A DNA stretch of 56,731 nucleotides from Diphasiastrum complanatum (GCA_029204225.1 MU833235.1:2501-59231); one strand, 5' to 3'. Counted from the stretch's first letter, positions 1-11,029 are shown. Numbers and translations: made by a program. The notes: generated by a model not told the origin, from the sequence alone.

Positions 1-94
1 AAGATAAACGATACAATGAACGAATCAGAGTAGTAAACTAAAGAGAGACGGATCATAACAGATCTTAATCACATGTAAAGCGAGTGAGAGGAAG

Positions 95-188
<94 letters not shown>

Positions 189-300
189 TAGGGAGAAGAG
201 ACACTTTTGCACACAAATGAAGGGAAAGTTCTGATCAATAGCAAAGCCAGACTAGTTTCGCTCGTGAGAGCTCATCAGTGGCGCTAAGGAAGAGGTGGAC
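1..300 (-). repeat. Direct repeat copy A (leader or promoter-like unit)
   Basis: Nearly identical to 1135-1444 on both sides of a variable (GA)n tract. It shares the segment before the tract and the roughly 118 bp after it, with single-base differences. The left edge of the window cuts this copy, so its true start is unknown. Read on the minus strand, it begins about 60 bp downstream of a TATA-like box at 361-370, as the transcribed start of an LTR or promoter unit would. It lies inside the internal region of the minus-strand gypsy element whose LTR is at 1635-1992. No coding sequence was recognised. Confidence 0.85.
97..182. repeat. (GA)n microsatellite
   Basis: About 43 uninterrupted GA units inside direct repeat copy A. 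The serine/leucine-repeat reading frames over it are artefacts of the repeat. Confidence 0.97.
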
Positions 301-360
301 AGACCCCACACTCTCCAAAAAGTACTAACTACAAGTGAGAGCAAAAGTGAGCCAAGGTAT

Positions 361-370
361 GGCTTTTATA
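361..370 (-). promoter_or_regulatory. TATA-like box
   Basis: The minus strand reads TATAAAAGCC. It lies about 60 bp upstream (minus direction) of direct repeat copy A. This suggests that the 300-1134 segment is a U3-like promoter and copy A is the transcribed part. It is a motif match only. Confidence 0.4.
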
Positions 371-428
371 CTAGAAGAAATGGAATAATCCCTGAGCATA
401 TGCTTCCAAGGGTCCAAAGTGCTAGTAG

Positions 429-462
429 GCTAAAGTGCAGGTAGGGCTAAAGTGCAAGTAGG
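429..462. repeat. 17-bp tandem duplication
   Basis: Two adjacent copies of gctaaagtgcaggtagg that differ at one base. Confidence 0.85.
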
Positions 463-673
463 GCTAAAAATGACCGTTTGGGCTTAAAAAGTGACCGACG
501 GAAATAACCGTTAGGTCGAATGTAGCCGACGGAGCATGAGAAGCACAAACTGCAGAAATAGCTAATTTTTTCAAATTTTTTCTAAGACTAGCAGTACCAA
601 CCAATGCCGATGATGCAGAAAAAACTGCTAAAAATAGGCATGGGGCAAAAATAGCTAAACTACCTGAAAAAGC

Positions 674-806
674 AGTAAAACCCCGAGCTAATGCTTCAAG
701 GGGTGAAGATTACAATGGAAAGAGTAAAACCCTGAGCAAATGCTTCGAAGGGTGAACAATACATAGTAAAACCTCGAGCCAATGCTCCGAGGGTGAGGAA
801 GTACAT
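674..806. repeat. Three imperfect 42-49 bp tandem units
   Basis: Each unit starts agtaaaacc, followed by cgagc/tgagc, a variable aatgct and a gggtgaa/gggtgag block. Units begin near 674, 723 and 765. A more diverged relative of the core lies near 390-412. This arrangement is typical of sub-repeats in LTRs or leaders. Confidence 0.75.
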
Positions 807-1134
807 CAGTGAAATCTACTGTGAACCAAGTAACCCTGTAGGTTACGAGCCCGGAGCCAACAGATGATAGGCCGTCCGAAAAGTGTCGATAACTGCGGAT
901 CTTTCAGGAATGCGTCCGAGAGTTTAGGGTTTAGGAATGCCCCAAGGTTTAGAGCCTGAGTAAAAGGAGAGTGCTCAAGCTTCAGCACCAGGGGGGTCCG
1001 CCGAACTCTAGGAGGACCAGGAAGACATGCATCGAGAAGAGTAGATCTATCACTGTATGAAGCAGCAGCAGCAAAGCAAAGCAGGATGAAAGCTCTGGGA
1101 TAGCAACTAAGAGAAATATGTAGCAGTAGAGAAG

Positions 1135-1444
<310 letters not shown>

Positions 1445-1620
1445 AAACCTACACTTGGAATCTAACTCCTTGCTACTGTGATTTCTCAGTGGAAATCAGA
1501 AGTTTGAAGGCTGCTCCTACAGCGATCCTCCTCCTCTATTCCTCTCTGAGAATATGAGAAACACTTCCTATCTTCTGATAGCTTTCTCTACTGCTGTCCT
1601 AAACTCCCTAGGATGGAGAT

Positions 1621-1634
1621 GGCTCTGATACCAG
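1621..1634 (-). other. Retrotransposon primer-binding site (initiator tRNA-Met)
   Basis: The minus strand reads TGGTATCAGAGCC directly next to the LTR end, the standard match to the 3' end of plant initiator tRNA-Met. It fixes the LTR at 1635-1992 as a 5' LTR of a minus-strand element whose body runs left, out of the window. Confidence 0.85.
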
Positions 1635-1992
1635 TGTAATAGATCCTAACACCACAGTAGGGCAAACACTAACTGATCCACCCAACCTTGCCTACTCCCT
1701 GATATAGAGTAAGCCCCTCCTAGCCCAGTGTGAGAACTGGTAGCATGCAACTGCCAAGTGTCGGCCATGTGGCACTGACGTGGCCGACTGCACGTCGGGA
1801 CCCAACTGGGGGCCCTATCCTGCTGACAGGGTCCCTAGGCTGTGTTAGGCCCGCCATAGCTATGGACCGTGCTGGGGCACACTACTCACACTGTCTTGCC
1901 CTGTTGGTCATGTACGCTGGACACGACCCTGACTGTGGTATCTGACCTATCTGTGTTCTCTAGGGTTTGGCACTGGTTACGAGCTCGTAACA
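1635..1992 (-). mobile_element. 5' LTR of a gypsy element (same family as the LTR at 55572-55932)
   Basis: About 358 bp. On the minus strand it starts TGTTACGAGC and ends CTATTACA, giving the usual TG...CA termini. It is similar along its whole length, in inverted orientation, to 55572-55932, the 3' LTR of the plus-strand chromodomain gypsy near the right edge. Shared landmarks include the CCCTAGAGAACAC block near the start and the CCTACTGTGGTGTTG block near the end. A PBS follows at once. It interrupts the leader of the copia element whose LTR lies at 2357-2996, so it inserted later. Confidence 0.85.
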
Positions 1993-2344
1993 AGTAACCT
2001 CACAAATTAGAGATCCAATCAAAATTAGGGTTTTGATAAAATCGCAAAAAATTGAATATCTCAAATTCTACATGCAATTTCTAGAAACTTGATACATCTT
2101 CCTGTAGACTCCAATGAGACATTTCTAATGCACCAAATATCAATTTAATCCAGTAAACCAATTGTGAAACCGGAATTGATCAAGTATATAACCCTATATT
2201 GAGTTTTGACCTACAAAAGATCAATTCTACACATGCAAAAATGCTGATTTTTGAGTAGAAATCAATCTAGCATGCTCTAGCATTGGTAACTCCTCCAAAT
2301 CCTTGCTAAAGATGGCTGATCCTTTCATAACCTGAAACAAAATA
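1993..2344 (-). mobile_element. Start of the internal region of a minus-strand copia element, cut by the gypsy insertion
   Basis: Lies between the copia PBS (2345-2356) and the gypsy LTR (ending at 1992). A short minus-strand frame starts with ATG near 2328 and runs about 33 codons before a stop at about 2227. It could be a gag start, but I see no recognisable gag motif. The rest of the element is not in the window. Confidence 0.5.
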
Positions 2345-2356
2345 GCTCTGATACCA
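2345..2356 (-). other. Primer-binding site (initiator tRNA-Met)
   Basis: The minus strand reads TGGTATCAGAGC immediately after the ...CTTCACA end of the LTR at 2357-2996. Confidence 0.85.
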
Positions 2357-2996
2357 TGTGAAGGATTTCAGATCATTCAAGATCCAAATCCCTGATCTTT
2401 GGTTACAATAAGAAGCAAACCAACAATCTTGCCAACGTAGAAAAATCAGCATCTACATACAAAATGAGATGCAAAATCTAAGAGATATTGATCAAACATG
2501 AACCAAAACATAAAATATGTTTGATGTCCGTACAATTACAGTACCCTACTATATTTTACACGTGTGAAACCGAAAATAGCAAAATATGAGCATTCTACAC
2601 ACAAGATTGCAAGATATCACCAAGATAGTGCACCAATGAGCCAAAGAGAACCATGTATAATGATGAAATGAGAGAGAGAAGAGAGAATATGTGTCTCTCC
2701 ACGAGTTATATTCTTTTATAGAGTTTCCAAACCCTATTTGGCCACTTGGCTTTCTCTCCAAAATGTAAACCCTACTATTTTTGGGTCTAGATTCAATGTA
2801 CCCAAAGTTCAAATTTGAATCTCTCTCAAACTCGACTACCAACTTTCCCACACTTTCAAAAAGTGTTTATTGAATGTATTTTAAACTAATATAACTTCAA
2901 AAATTTTATCTCTAAGTCTAAAATGAGTTTTGGCCTCTTATTGACAATTTACCAAAATATGACTAAACTAGAATAAACTAGTTGAAAACTCTCACA
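2357..2996 (-). mobile_element. 5' LTR of a copia-like element
   Basis: About 640 bp on the minus strand, starting TGTGAGAG and ending CTTCACA, followed directly by a tRNA-Met PBS. A TATA-like box (TATAAAAGAA on the minus strand) lies at 2711-2720. It carries a cacacgtgt palindromic motif, also seen in the LTRs at 28865-29520 and 39752-40455, which suggests a related group. The outer boundary was chosen from the TGTGA/TCACA inverted ends. Confidence 0.7.
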
Positions 2997-3739
2997 TGCT
3001 ATACAGAAATAATATCAAAAGAAACAAGTAGAGGGACAAAAATTATAGAATATTATAGCTGATTATTTGTAGAATGAGGTCTTAAGACTCAAAGATTAGG
3101 TCAACATGGCCAATGTTCACCTTTTAGAGGTGGTAAAACAACGGATTTGATAGAATCTTGCTAATCCATCAGTAGTTATAGAGGCATCAAATTTAGTACC
3201 CAAACAGGTTAAATGACATAAATCCGAGTTGGCAAGGGAAGTAACAAATTTGTATAAGGCTCTACAACCCTAGCTATTTCTCTAAAACATTGAGCATGCA
3301 TGGAATATTGACCTGCTCTTTTTAGCAAGGTTGTGGGAAGTAATAGCTGAGGAGTGGATGGAGCCATGGAGGCTAGCATAATTTCATGCGTTTTGACAGG
3401 AACTGGATCTGAGATCTAAGGGCATTTTAACATGGGCAGTATTGTAAGGAAAAATTGCTTTCTAGAATTTTCATGGTGTAGAAATCTTGTTAGGGAATAC
3501 AATATTATCCGTGCTTCAATATGTATATGAAACGAATTTTTTTTTTGTCTCGGACAAAACATTATGCATTTTCGGTCAAAATACTTGTAGATGGCCAAAA
3601 AAGGTGAGGCTAGATTGTTTCCATATCTTTGTGATTTCTTCTTGAGTTTCATTTGTTGATTTTCAAGGGAGTGCATAGTGCATTGGAACAGGTTCAAAGA
3701 GAAGATCAAAGCATTGCAACATGGCAACCTCAAGTGGCT
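2997..3739. other. No gene recognised
   Basis: AT-rich sequence with short frames on both strands. A weak open stretch near 3105-3420 on the plus strand is broken by stops and matches nothing I recognise. Confidence 0.5.
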
Positions 3740-3991
3740 TCATGTTGGAAGGCTTACCTCAAAAATTATTCTACTTGGAAGGTGAGGATGAAATCTTTGC
3801 TTGAGATGAATGATTTGATGGATATTATTGTAGGTGTGGAGGAGAGACCTTTGGCACCACAAGATCAATTGAGGTATGATAAGAGGACAAAGGAAGCTCT
3901 TGTTAGCCAATATTTTCACACGAAAAATCAGGCTATGTTTAAAGCGATTTTCACAAGTTGTAAAAATCAGCATGTAAAACCCGGCTATTAA
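3740..3991 (+). pseudogene. Copia gag N-terminal fragment
   Basis: The reading frame contains the classic copia Gag opening: YSTWKVRMKSLLEMNDL, then a negatively charged stretch and a DKRTKEALVSQYF block. In intact elements this domain (UBN2-like) starts the polyprotein and leads to a zinc knuckle. Here the frame ends at a stop after about 80 recognisable residues, with no zinc knuckle, protease or LTR beside it. The upstream part of the open frame (3653-3739) has no gag similarity. It is an isolated scrap, and no adjacent copia piece continues it in order. Confidence 0.75.
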
Positions 3992-5916
3992 TGGTGAAAT
4001 CAACACAAATTTGCCTATAGATAGGGGTCTCAGCCTGCCCAAAATGTGGCTAGAGCAAATTTTGAGGCCTTAGAAATGGCCCATAGAATAGTTTACGGCC
4101 TTAGAATTGGCCCAGTTATGTAAATCATAATAGCCGGCACTGCCGCGCGAATTTTCCAATGTACTCTGTTGTTTTTTATTGATATAAAAAATCGCCTATT
4201 GTGTTTTCAGGCAACCGATTGCCTTAAAGAAATCCCAAGTCATGAGTGCTCGACAATAGTTGCACATGTCATGAGGAAATTGAATCTCAAAAGCGGACAG
4301 AGAATTATGGGACAAGGGACAAATTTTTAACAAGGGAAAACATGGGCAAGTTGCAAGCTCTCAAGGCAATGCGAGCAAACGTCATCCCGACAAACCATCT
4401 CGACAACCTGAACCATGGGCCATGGACACACAAAAGAAAAATACAAAGAAGAGGCCAAACTTGCTTGATAAAATTGTCCTACCGAAAAATGGTAGGGGTT
4501 GACCACAAGTAGCCATAAGGACTACACAATTAAGAATGGCAATCGAGTGAAGTACTTACCCCATTTAAACCACCCACAAGTGCAACAAGGAAAGGTGGCC
4601 CACACAAGTGGTACCTTGTACCCATTGACCCAAAACATCAAATCTTAAAAGGGAAGTCAAGTCACAAGTAAAAGACTTTTACAAAATGGGACACATGTCA
4701 TGAAGGGCTTAAAGGATGAAAAGATGGCATGATGAAGGTGAAGCTTTGGGTGACATCTATAAAAGGGAAGGGCCTTCGTGAGATTATGGTCCACGTGAAG
4801 TCCAGGGGAATGTGAGAGTGTTAATTCCATAGTATTGTCTTGGTTGAGTGGTTCTTGTGAGGCAATCCAAGGCGTGAGGATGTTTTGGTTGTTGTGGTAT
4901 TGGATGTGTCATTACAATGGATCATACTCACTCTTGACCACAAGACAGATTGAACAAATAAGAGGCACCCAGAAAGGTTGGCGACTACCCCTGGATGTAG
5001 CTAGTTCGATTTTCCAGCCTGCAATATGTCATTCTCACCAAAAGGTTTAACCGCAAGATTCTTGCAACTTTGATAGAGAGAATACCCTATTGACTGACAA
5101 TGGAGAGGGCAGGCACCTGGGCAGTTGTTGCTCCTCACTACCTCTGGATTCTGAAAGCTAATCATCACATAAATCTCTGAGATTTTTGTTCACTCCAATT
5201 TTCATGGATTGATCTGCTTAATAAACCAGAATCAGCATTGCGCTTCTGCTCAGGCTTGTGAATCTTGCAGACAGCCCGTCATGGAATAAAAACAAGCATT
5301 GAAGCATGCTGGATCAGATACAAAGGCAGGGGAAGCCTCCTCCAAACTGAACGTGCTGAAATCCAGAGGCTTTCGGATCAAAGAGCCGTGCTCTATAGTA
5401 AGTAATTGCCCGATGGTCGTACATGATGTCCCTGACTGAGCGATCCAGAGATGCAAATCCTTATACTAGTAAGCTGAGGGAGCGATTCGGAGCAGTAGAT
5501 CAGTATACCAGTAAGTTGAGGAGTAGGCCAGGATGGGCCACTTATGGGTTATTTGAGTGTGACACCCATGGGAAGCAGCCTCATGGTGACAAGGCACTCA
5601 CTCACACGGCTCATGAGAGCCTCATGACTTGGCGGCTCTTGAAGGCAAACTGGCCCCTTTCTCAATACATGAGATATATCATCTTTTCTTGAAGTCAGTT
5701 TCTTTGTGGAGTAATTGTCAATGCACTTGCTAGCCTTTGAATTTGTACATTGTTACTTTACTAGGTTAGTAAAAGTCGTTAGCATCACACCAAGATGTGT
5801 GCTGATCCCACAAACGGGTGTCAAAGGGCCAAACACTTATCCTTAGATGCATGACCACTGACAGGATGAAAATCTAAATTGTCTTAATTCGTGGTGCCAT
5901 CAAAGCTAGGGCCCGC
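3992..5916. other. No gene recognised (about 1.9 kb)
   Basis: Only short frames on both strands (up to about 90 codons), none with a domain I can name. A minus-strand stretch around 5250-5456 is open but has no recognisable motif. It is probably old transposon or intergenic sequence. Confidence 0.5.
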
Positions 5917-6490
5917 TTACCTCAAGATGATAGAATTTTTAGTTAGATTGTGGAAGCTCTTGCGATATTCCATGATGTCATCAACATAAAGTACCAAAAT
6001 GATGATCTTTCCTTCATTACATTTGAAATATAAAGAAGGTTCATAAGCACTTAGTACAATGCCAAGGGAATAGAGAAAATCATGCAACCTATAGTACCAA
6101 GCTCTAGGTGCTTGCTTCAAGCCATATAGGCTCTTCCTTAAGTAGCACACCTTTTGCTCCTCACCAACCTTGATGAAGCCCTCGGGTTGCATCATGTAGA
6201 TTTCCTCTTCTAAGAAGCCATTCAAGAAGGCATTTGTCACATCCATTTGGTAAAGATCCCACTTGAATAAAGTAGCAATGCAAATGATTTATCTAATAGT
6301 TACAAGCTTAGCTACAGGTGCAAATGTTTCTTCATAATCTAATCCTTTTATTTGAAGAAATCCCTTAGCAACAAGCCTAGCTTTGTACTTACTAATAGAT
6401 CCATCTTGATTGTACTTTATTCTATAAATCCACTTACATGCAAGTGGTTTATTCCCACTTGGAAGATTTACAAGATTCCAAGTACGATTT
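5917..6490 (-). pseudogene. Copia reverse transcriptase fragment
   Basis: Continues the integrase fragment at 6491-7736 on the minus strand. After a stop at about 6490 the sequence still shows the start of RT ([20 protein letters not shown], then VAKGF). The 109-codon frame at 5917-6246 holds MDVTNAFLNG, QPEGF, CYLRKSLYGLKQAPRAWY and the catalytic LYVDDI motif. Similarity ends a few residues after YVDD, so the C-terminal half of RT and RNase H are missing. At least two stops lie between the integrase and the RT core. It is non-functional. Confidence 0.88.
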
Positions 6491-7736
6491 TCTTATAATG
6501 CATCATACTCTACTTGCATTGCATCTCTCCAAACTTTAGATCTATATGCTTCTTCAAAAGACAATGGTTCTTCAAGCAATGTAGCTAAGAAACAATAAGA
6601 GATAGAAGATGTAGAGTCTTCCTTTTGCTTTCCCTTGTCCACATAGGTGAGCCTTGAGGGCTCGACCTTGCTTCTTGATGATCTTCTCGGCCCCCTTTGA
6701 CTCAGATCCTTGTCTCCATCCTCGAGTTTGTCAAGATCCTCCTCAGGTTTGTCAAGATCCTCCTTGGATTTGTCAAGATCTTCAATGCACAATGGGTTAG
6801 ATCCATTAGACAAGCTCTTAGCAAATTGTGACTCATCAAAAAGTACATCCTTGCTTACCTTTTCTTTCTTGGATGGATCATATATCCTATAGCCCTTGCT
6901 ATTTTCTCCATAGCCAACAAAAATCCCTTTAAAGGAGGTAGCATCTTCCTTCCTTCTTGTCTCCAAAGGGATGTGGACATAACAAATACATCCGAAGATC
7001 TTAAAATCTTTTACATTGAGTTTCTTACCAAACAAAGCTTGATAAGGTGAGATCCCATCTATAGCACTACTAGGAAGTCTATTACACAAATAATTAGCAC
7101 ATGTTATAGCTTCTTCCCAAAATGAGATGGGAAGTGATGCATCAAGTCTTAAAGACTTTGCACACTCACATAGACTCCTATTTTTCCTCTCGGCCACCCC
7201 ATTTTGTTGGGGGGTGTAGGAACAAGTGTATTGCAATTTAATGCCATTGATCTCACAAAAGTCTTTCATTTTATTGGAGGTGTACTCTCCTCCATTATCA
7301 CATCTTAGTGCTTTGATGGAAGTACTAAGTTGCTTCTCTACTAGAGACTTGAACTTAATGAAAGCTTCATAAACAAGACTTTTCTTTGATAGTAACTCAT
7401 CCATGTGAATCTAGTACAACCATCTATAAAAGTTACATACATCAAGGCACCTCCATTACTTGCATATGAAAAACTATGTACATCAGAATGTATGAGATCC
7501 AAGGGAGAGGTAGATTTTGATGAAGATCTCTTGTAAGAAGATTTGTGTGACTTTGCAAGGCCACATGCCTCACACATCTTTCCACACTTCTTGAAAGCTC
7601 TTGGTAGGCCGACAGCTAGTTCCTTGCTTGCCATTGACTCCATAGATTGAAGATTAGGATGGCCTAATCTCTTATGCCAAAGCTCCATTTGAGATAGCTC
7701 CTCCCTAGCCAAGTTCACACTTTCATTTCCCTGTTA
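6491..7736 (-). pseudogene. Copia GAG-pre-integrase and integrase, frameshifted
   Basis: Two overlapping minus-strand frames (7718-7341 and 7404-6493) make up one integrase with a frameshift near 7395. In order: the pre-integrase zinc-binding segment (WHKRLGHPN ... CEACGLAKSHK), the core with IHSDV (first Asp), LRCDNGGEY (second Asp) and AERKNRSL (catalytic Glu), then the C-terminal GYRIYDPSKKEK region and an acidic linker, ending as RT begins (SFEEAYRS). The three catalytic residues are present. The 5' half (gag and protease) is absent upstream of about 7736, so it is truncated on both sides. Confidence 0.9.
6722..6785 (-). repeat. Tandem DLDK-EE coding repeat in the copia integrase linker
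   Basis: Three units of about 21 bp, each containing tttgtcaagatcctcc or a close variant. On the minus strand they encode repeated DLDK(P/S/L)EE units in the acidic linker between integrase and RT. Confidence 0.75.
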
Positions 7737-7879
7737 ATCTGTGTCCATTCATATTGCTGCATTTGACATTTGTCGCACAGCCTGCAGAAATACACGGAAA
7801 GTCAATGGCAGTCTTCCTTCGACTTTCTTGACGTCAACTTGCCCGAAGTCCCTGACATCTTGGCTAGCCTGAAGTCTTT

Positions 7880-8065
7880 GTCAAACATTGAAGTTCAATG
7901 TTCAAAATGGAGCTCTTGTAAAGAATCAGGATCGACTTCTCCGAAGTCCATGTCATCGACTTCTTCAACATCGATGTTTTCTCAAGTCAAGCCACACGAC
8001 AAAGATTTTGGAGTTGGTGCACTCTGACATCTGGGGTCCATTCAATGTGATCGTGTTCGATGGAT
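7880..8065 (+). pseudogene. Copia integrase core scrap
   Basis: One plus-strand frame reads ILELVHSDIWGPF, the standard start of the copia integrase catalytic core with its first Asp. The upstream zinc-binding segment is unrecognisable and the frame loses similarity within about 12 residues. Its orientation is opposite to the copia piece at 5917-7736, so it is a separate element. Confidence 0.65.
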
Positions 8066-8744
8066 GGAGAGAAGGTTAGCATCTCCCTCGATAAGGACGG
8101 GAAAAGCCTACGGGCTTTCATTTCACTGAGGTTAAGGCACTCTGCCCTTCACGGGGTAGATCTATAACCCAATTTTTTTATTAGTGTTGGACAACACATG
8201 TATAAAAGAAAATCAAGTGTAGTCCTTTCAAACATACATGCAAAAGTCTGAGTGCACTCAAATTTGAAGTGTTCATTCATGACCACCATGGGTTTGGTAA
8301 ACCGGGTTAGGCATGGCGTGATACAAGAGCCAGGAAATGCATAATTATTTAGTCCCATAACATGCTTCTAGAATATCCCTCGGCCATACATATACCCAAA
8401 GTTCGACATTGTCTCCCACGACTATACTTGAACAGGATCTGTTCTATAGGTCGTGCATCTGATCTGTGCCTTTGTGCATAGACAATCTCCACAACCCGGA
8501 GGACGAGATGTGGCTTGTTGGCTTGAGCGCGATTACCGCAGGGGTGCGATGGCCCTTGTGCCGTCACGCTCTCTGCCAGATGACCGTCCCACCGACACAT
8601 TCCACTGGTGGTGATGGCCGACAGGCGCTCTGACGGGTCTCTCTCTCTTTTTATATTTCGCACCTTGTTGTTCTCAACCAATATCACAATTGCCTTATCA
8701 AAATCTTAAACTTTTACTCTTGCTATAGTGGGGCTAGTTCCCAC
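8066..8744. other. No gene recognised; possibly LTR sequence
   Basis: A 112-codon minus-strand frame (8349-8687) matches no family I know. The stretch lies between two copia scraps and could be LTR or spacer, but I found no TG...CA termini or PBS to prove it. Confidence 0.4.
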
Positions 8745-8975
8745 ATGTCTTTTAACAAGCATTATTTCTCTCCTCTTCTATCTTGTAATGACTCTAAGAA
8801 GTCAACATACACTGCTAGTGATCAAGCATGCAAGATAGATGGCATAGGATCTATTCCTCTTTGCTTAGGCACATCTAAAAGGATAGATCTAGATAATGTT
8901 TTGTATGTTTCTACCATTTCAAGAAACTTGCTTAGTGTAGGACAATTAATGGACAATGGACTAGATGTACAAGTT
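8745..8975 (+). pseudogene. Copia protease/pre-integrase fragment fused to the ABCC sequence
   Basis: The plus-strand frame shows the segment downstream of the copia protease active site: KIDGIGSIPL, then LDNVLYVSTISRNLLSVGQL. This is the conserved stretch between protease and pre-integrase. Similarity ends at about DVQVV (near 8975). A few bases further on, the sequence, read in another frame, becomes the transmembrane part of an ABCC transporter. The catalytic protease Asp lies upstream and is not visible. This is a breakpoint, not a real fusion gene, because the copia frame stops at 9137 within ABCC DNA. Confidence 0.8.
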
Positions 8976-10053
8976 GTTACCGGTACATGTTTCCCTTGTG
9001 CTTATAATTCTCTACAAGAATTTGGGATGGGCTTCAGTTGCAGCACTAGGAGCTACTGTGTTCACTATGCTTGCCAACCTTCCACTTGGCAGTGCTTTAG
9101 AAACATTCCAAGACGGATTAATGGCAGCCAAGGATGAACGGATGAAAGCAACATCTGTAGTCCTGAGGAACATGAGAATATTGAAACTGCAGGCATGGGA
9201 GTTAAGATATTTGAAAAAATTAGAAGATTTGAGGAAAACGGAGTATGCGTGGTTGCACAAATTTCTCTACACACAGTCAGTTGTAGTAGCACTTTTCTAG
9301 GGTGCACCAACATTTGTTGCTGTTGTTACCTTTGGCACATGTGTGCTGATGGGAATACCCCTTACGGCAGGTGGGGTTCTTTCAGCCCTGGCCACTTTCA
9401 GGATTCTTCAAGAGCCAATGTACAACCTTCCAGATCTTGTGTCAATGATTGTTCAAACAAAGGTTTCACTTGAGCATATCGAGAAGTTTCTTCAAGAGGA
9501 AGAGCTACAGTTAGATGCTGTTATTTGTTCCCGAGCTACCATGACGGATTTAGCTATTGAGATTGAAGGAGCATCTTTCAGTTGGGATGCATCTTTAGAA
9601 AAGCCCACATTGGTAGGCTTGGTGCTGCAGATAAGAAGAGGAACGCGAGTTGCTGTGTGTGGGGTTGTCGCATCTGGGAAATCAACTCTGTTGTCGTGCA
9701 TTCTTGGAGGTGTTCCAAAGCTCTCAGGATCTGCCAAAGTGAATGGAAGTAGAGCTTATGTGGCTCAGTCAGCATGGATACAAAGTGGGATGATTGAGGA
9801 AAACATTTTGTTTGGAAAACCTATGAACAGATCCAAGTATGAAAGTGTGCTTCAAGTATGTGCCTTGAAAAAGGATCTTGAACTTTTTCCACATGATGAC
9901 CAAACGCAGATTGGCGAGAGAGGGATCAACTTAAGTGGTGGACAGAAACAGAGGATCCAGTTGGCACGTGCCATTTATCAGGTCGCTGATATTTACCTTC
10001 TCGATGACCCATTTAGTGCTGTGGATGCACACACATGAATTCAGCTATTTCAG
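8976..10053 (+). pseudogene. ABCC exon 1 of the fragment: end of TMD1 and NBD1
   Basis: Begins in a hydrophobic helix (VLIILYKNLGW), then the cytosolic RMKATSVVLRNMRILKLQAW helix and further TMD1 sequence. A TAG at 9298-9300 replaces the Trp expected before GAPT. NBD1 follows: Walker A reads GVVASGKST (Ala for the usual Gly), signature LSGGQKQR is intact, Walker B IYLLDDPFSAVD is intact. A TGA at 10036-10038 replaces the Gly expected after DAHT. The exon ends at a good donor (CAG|GTATCC). Confidence 0.92.
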
Positions 10054-11029
10054 GTATCCTAATGCCAGGTGCTCAGGTTTGCTTTATATTTTGAAAGCAC
10101 ATTCATAAGTGGAATATGCATGCAACTTTTTTTTTTTCCTTTGTAATCTGCCTTTCTCTCTCTTTCTTGAATGTGCATCTTCCTTCTACGGAATGTGCAT
10201 TCTCCTTCTACGGAACGTGTGTTTTCTTTAGAATGTGCAACGGAATGCGCGTTCGCTCCACCCACATTGCATTACGTTGTGGAAGGCCAGTGGGCCTGGG
10301 GCCTTCCCCAAGGCCCTGCCCTGGGACTCCATCCTCGGACAAGGGCCCTCCCTGCATGGAAGGCCCTTGGACAGGGCCTTCCACCATACAAAATTGCACA
10401 CAATACACAGGATCATCCCCTCAAATGCAATTTATGGCCCAAAATCTGGCTTCGCCTGATTATAAACACACGCATATACAATGTACACATTAAAATAAGA
10501 AAATTAAAGAAAGTCGCACCTGGTGGTGGGTAGTGATTAAGTCTCTCGTGTAATGGGAGGGATGCTTGAGGGATCAAATCTTGATTCTAAAACTTGTAAA
10601 TTGATCCTGGATGTCGATCAAAATTCTCTCCAATTTCTTGTTATTTTTACAAGTTATCTATTTTTGCCTTTTAGATCCTACATCTCAAGTGTTTTACATT
10701 GAAAAATTACTATATTAATTCAATCAGCATATGTAGCCTGAAATTTATAAGGGCCTACCTACGTTAGTACACAGATTTGTATGTTAATGGCCACCAGTAA
10801 ATTTCTTGCATTTCTAAAAGTTATCGTTATTTAAAAGTCAATTTTCTATAAGTTTTCTACGAAATCTATGTTTGGAGAAAGATGCTCGTTTCATTCATGT
10901 ACTTTGCTGGCTTTCCTGAGCAGTGACGCCTCCCATCCCGGATTTGTCAATTACCATACACAATTTCTAGAATTTGTTGAGCATAGATTTTATAAAATGG
11001 GTTTAAAATCTAATGCACGTTCTGAGCAG
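10054..11029 (+). other. ABCC intron with a GC-rich inverted-repeat island
   Basis: GT-AG bounded, 976 bp. Most of it is AT-rich and unremarkable. Positions 10150-10260 hold short direct repeats around tctacggaatgtgc, and 10279-10384 is a GC-rich inverted repeat described separately. No exon was seen inside. Confidence 0.7.
10279..10384. repeat. GC-rich inverted repeat inside an intron
   Basis: gtggaaggcc at 10279-10288 is the exact inverse complement of ggccttccac at 10375-10384. Between them are several more ggcctt/aaggcc/gggccc blocks, so the whole 106 bp can fold back. Its GC content is far above that of the intron around it. Confidence 0.75.

Larger units (their letters stand above)
301..1134 (-). 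other. Non-coding segment between the two direct repeats
   Basis: This stretch separates the two direct-repeat copies. It holds the TATA-like box, two families of short tandem repeats and a 114-codon minus-strand frame (806-1150) that matches no family I recognise. The composition and repeats look like a retroelement leader or U3 region, not a gene. Confidence 0.5.

Noticed and set aside
8745-9137. A copia-transporter fusion protein
   Set aside because: The copia frame and the ABCC frame differ; the open frame crosses the junction by chance and ends at 9137.
9012-9313. Minus-strand frames opposite the ABCC exon
   Set aside because: Shadows of a well-supported coding exon on the plus strand.
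10116-10533. Overlapping open frames of 60-125 codons on both strands
   Set aside because: They lie in an ABCC intron and stay open because of the GC-rich inverted repeat; no family motif.
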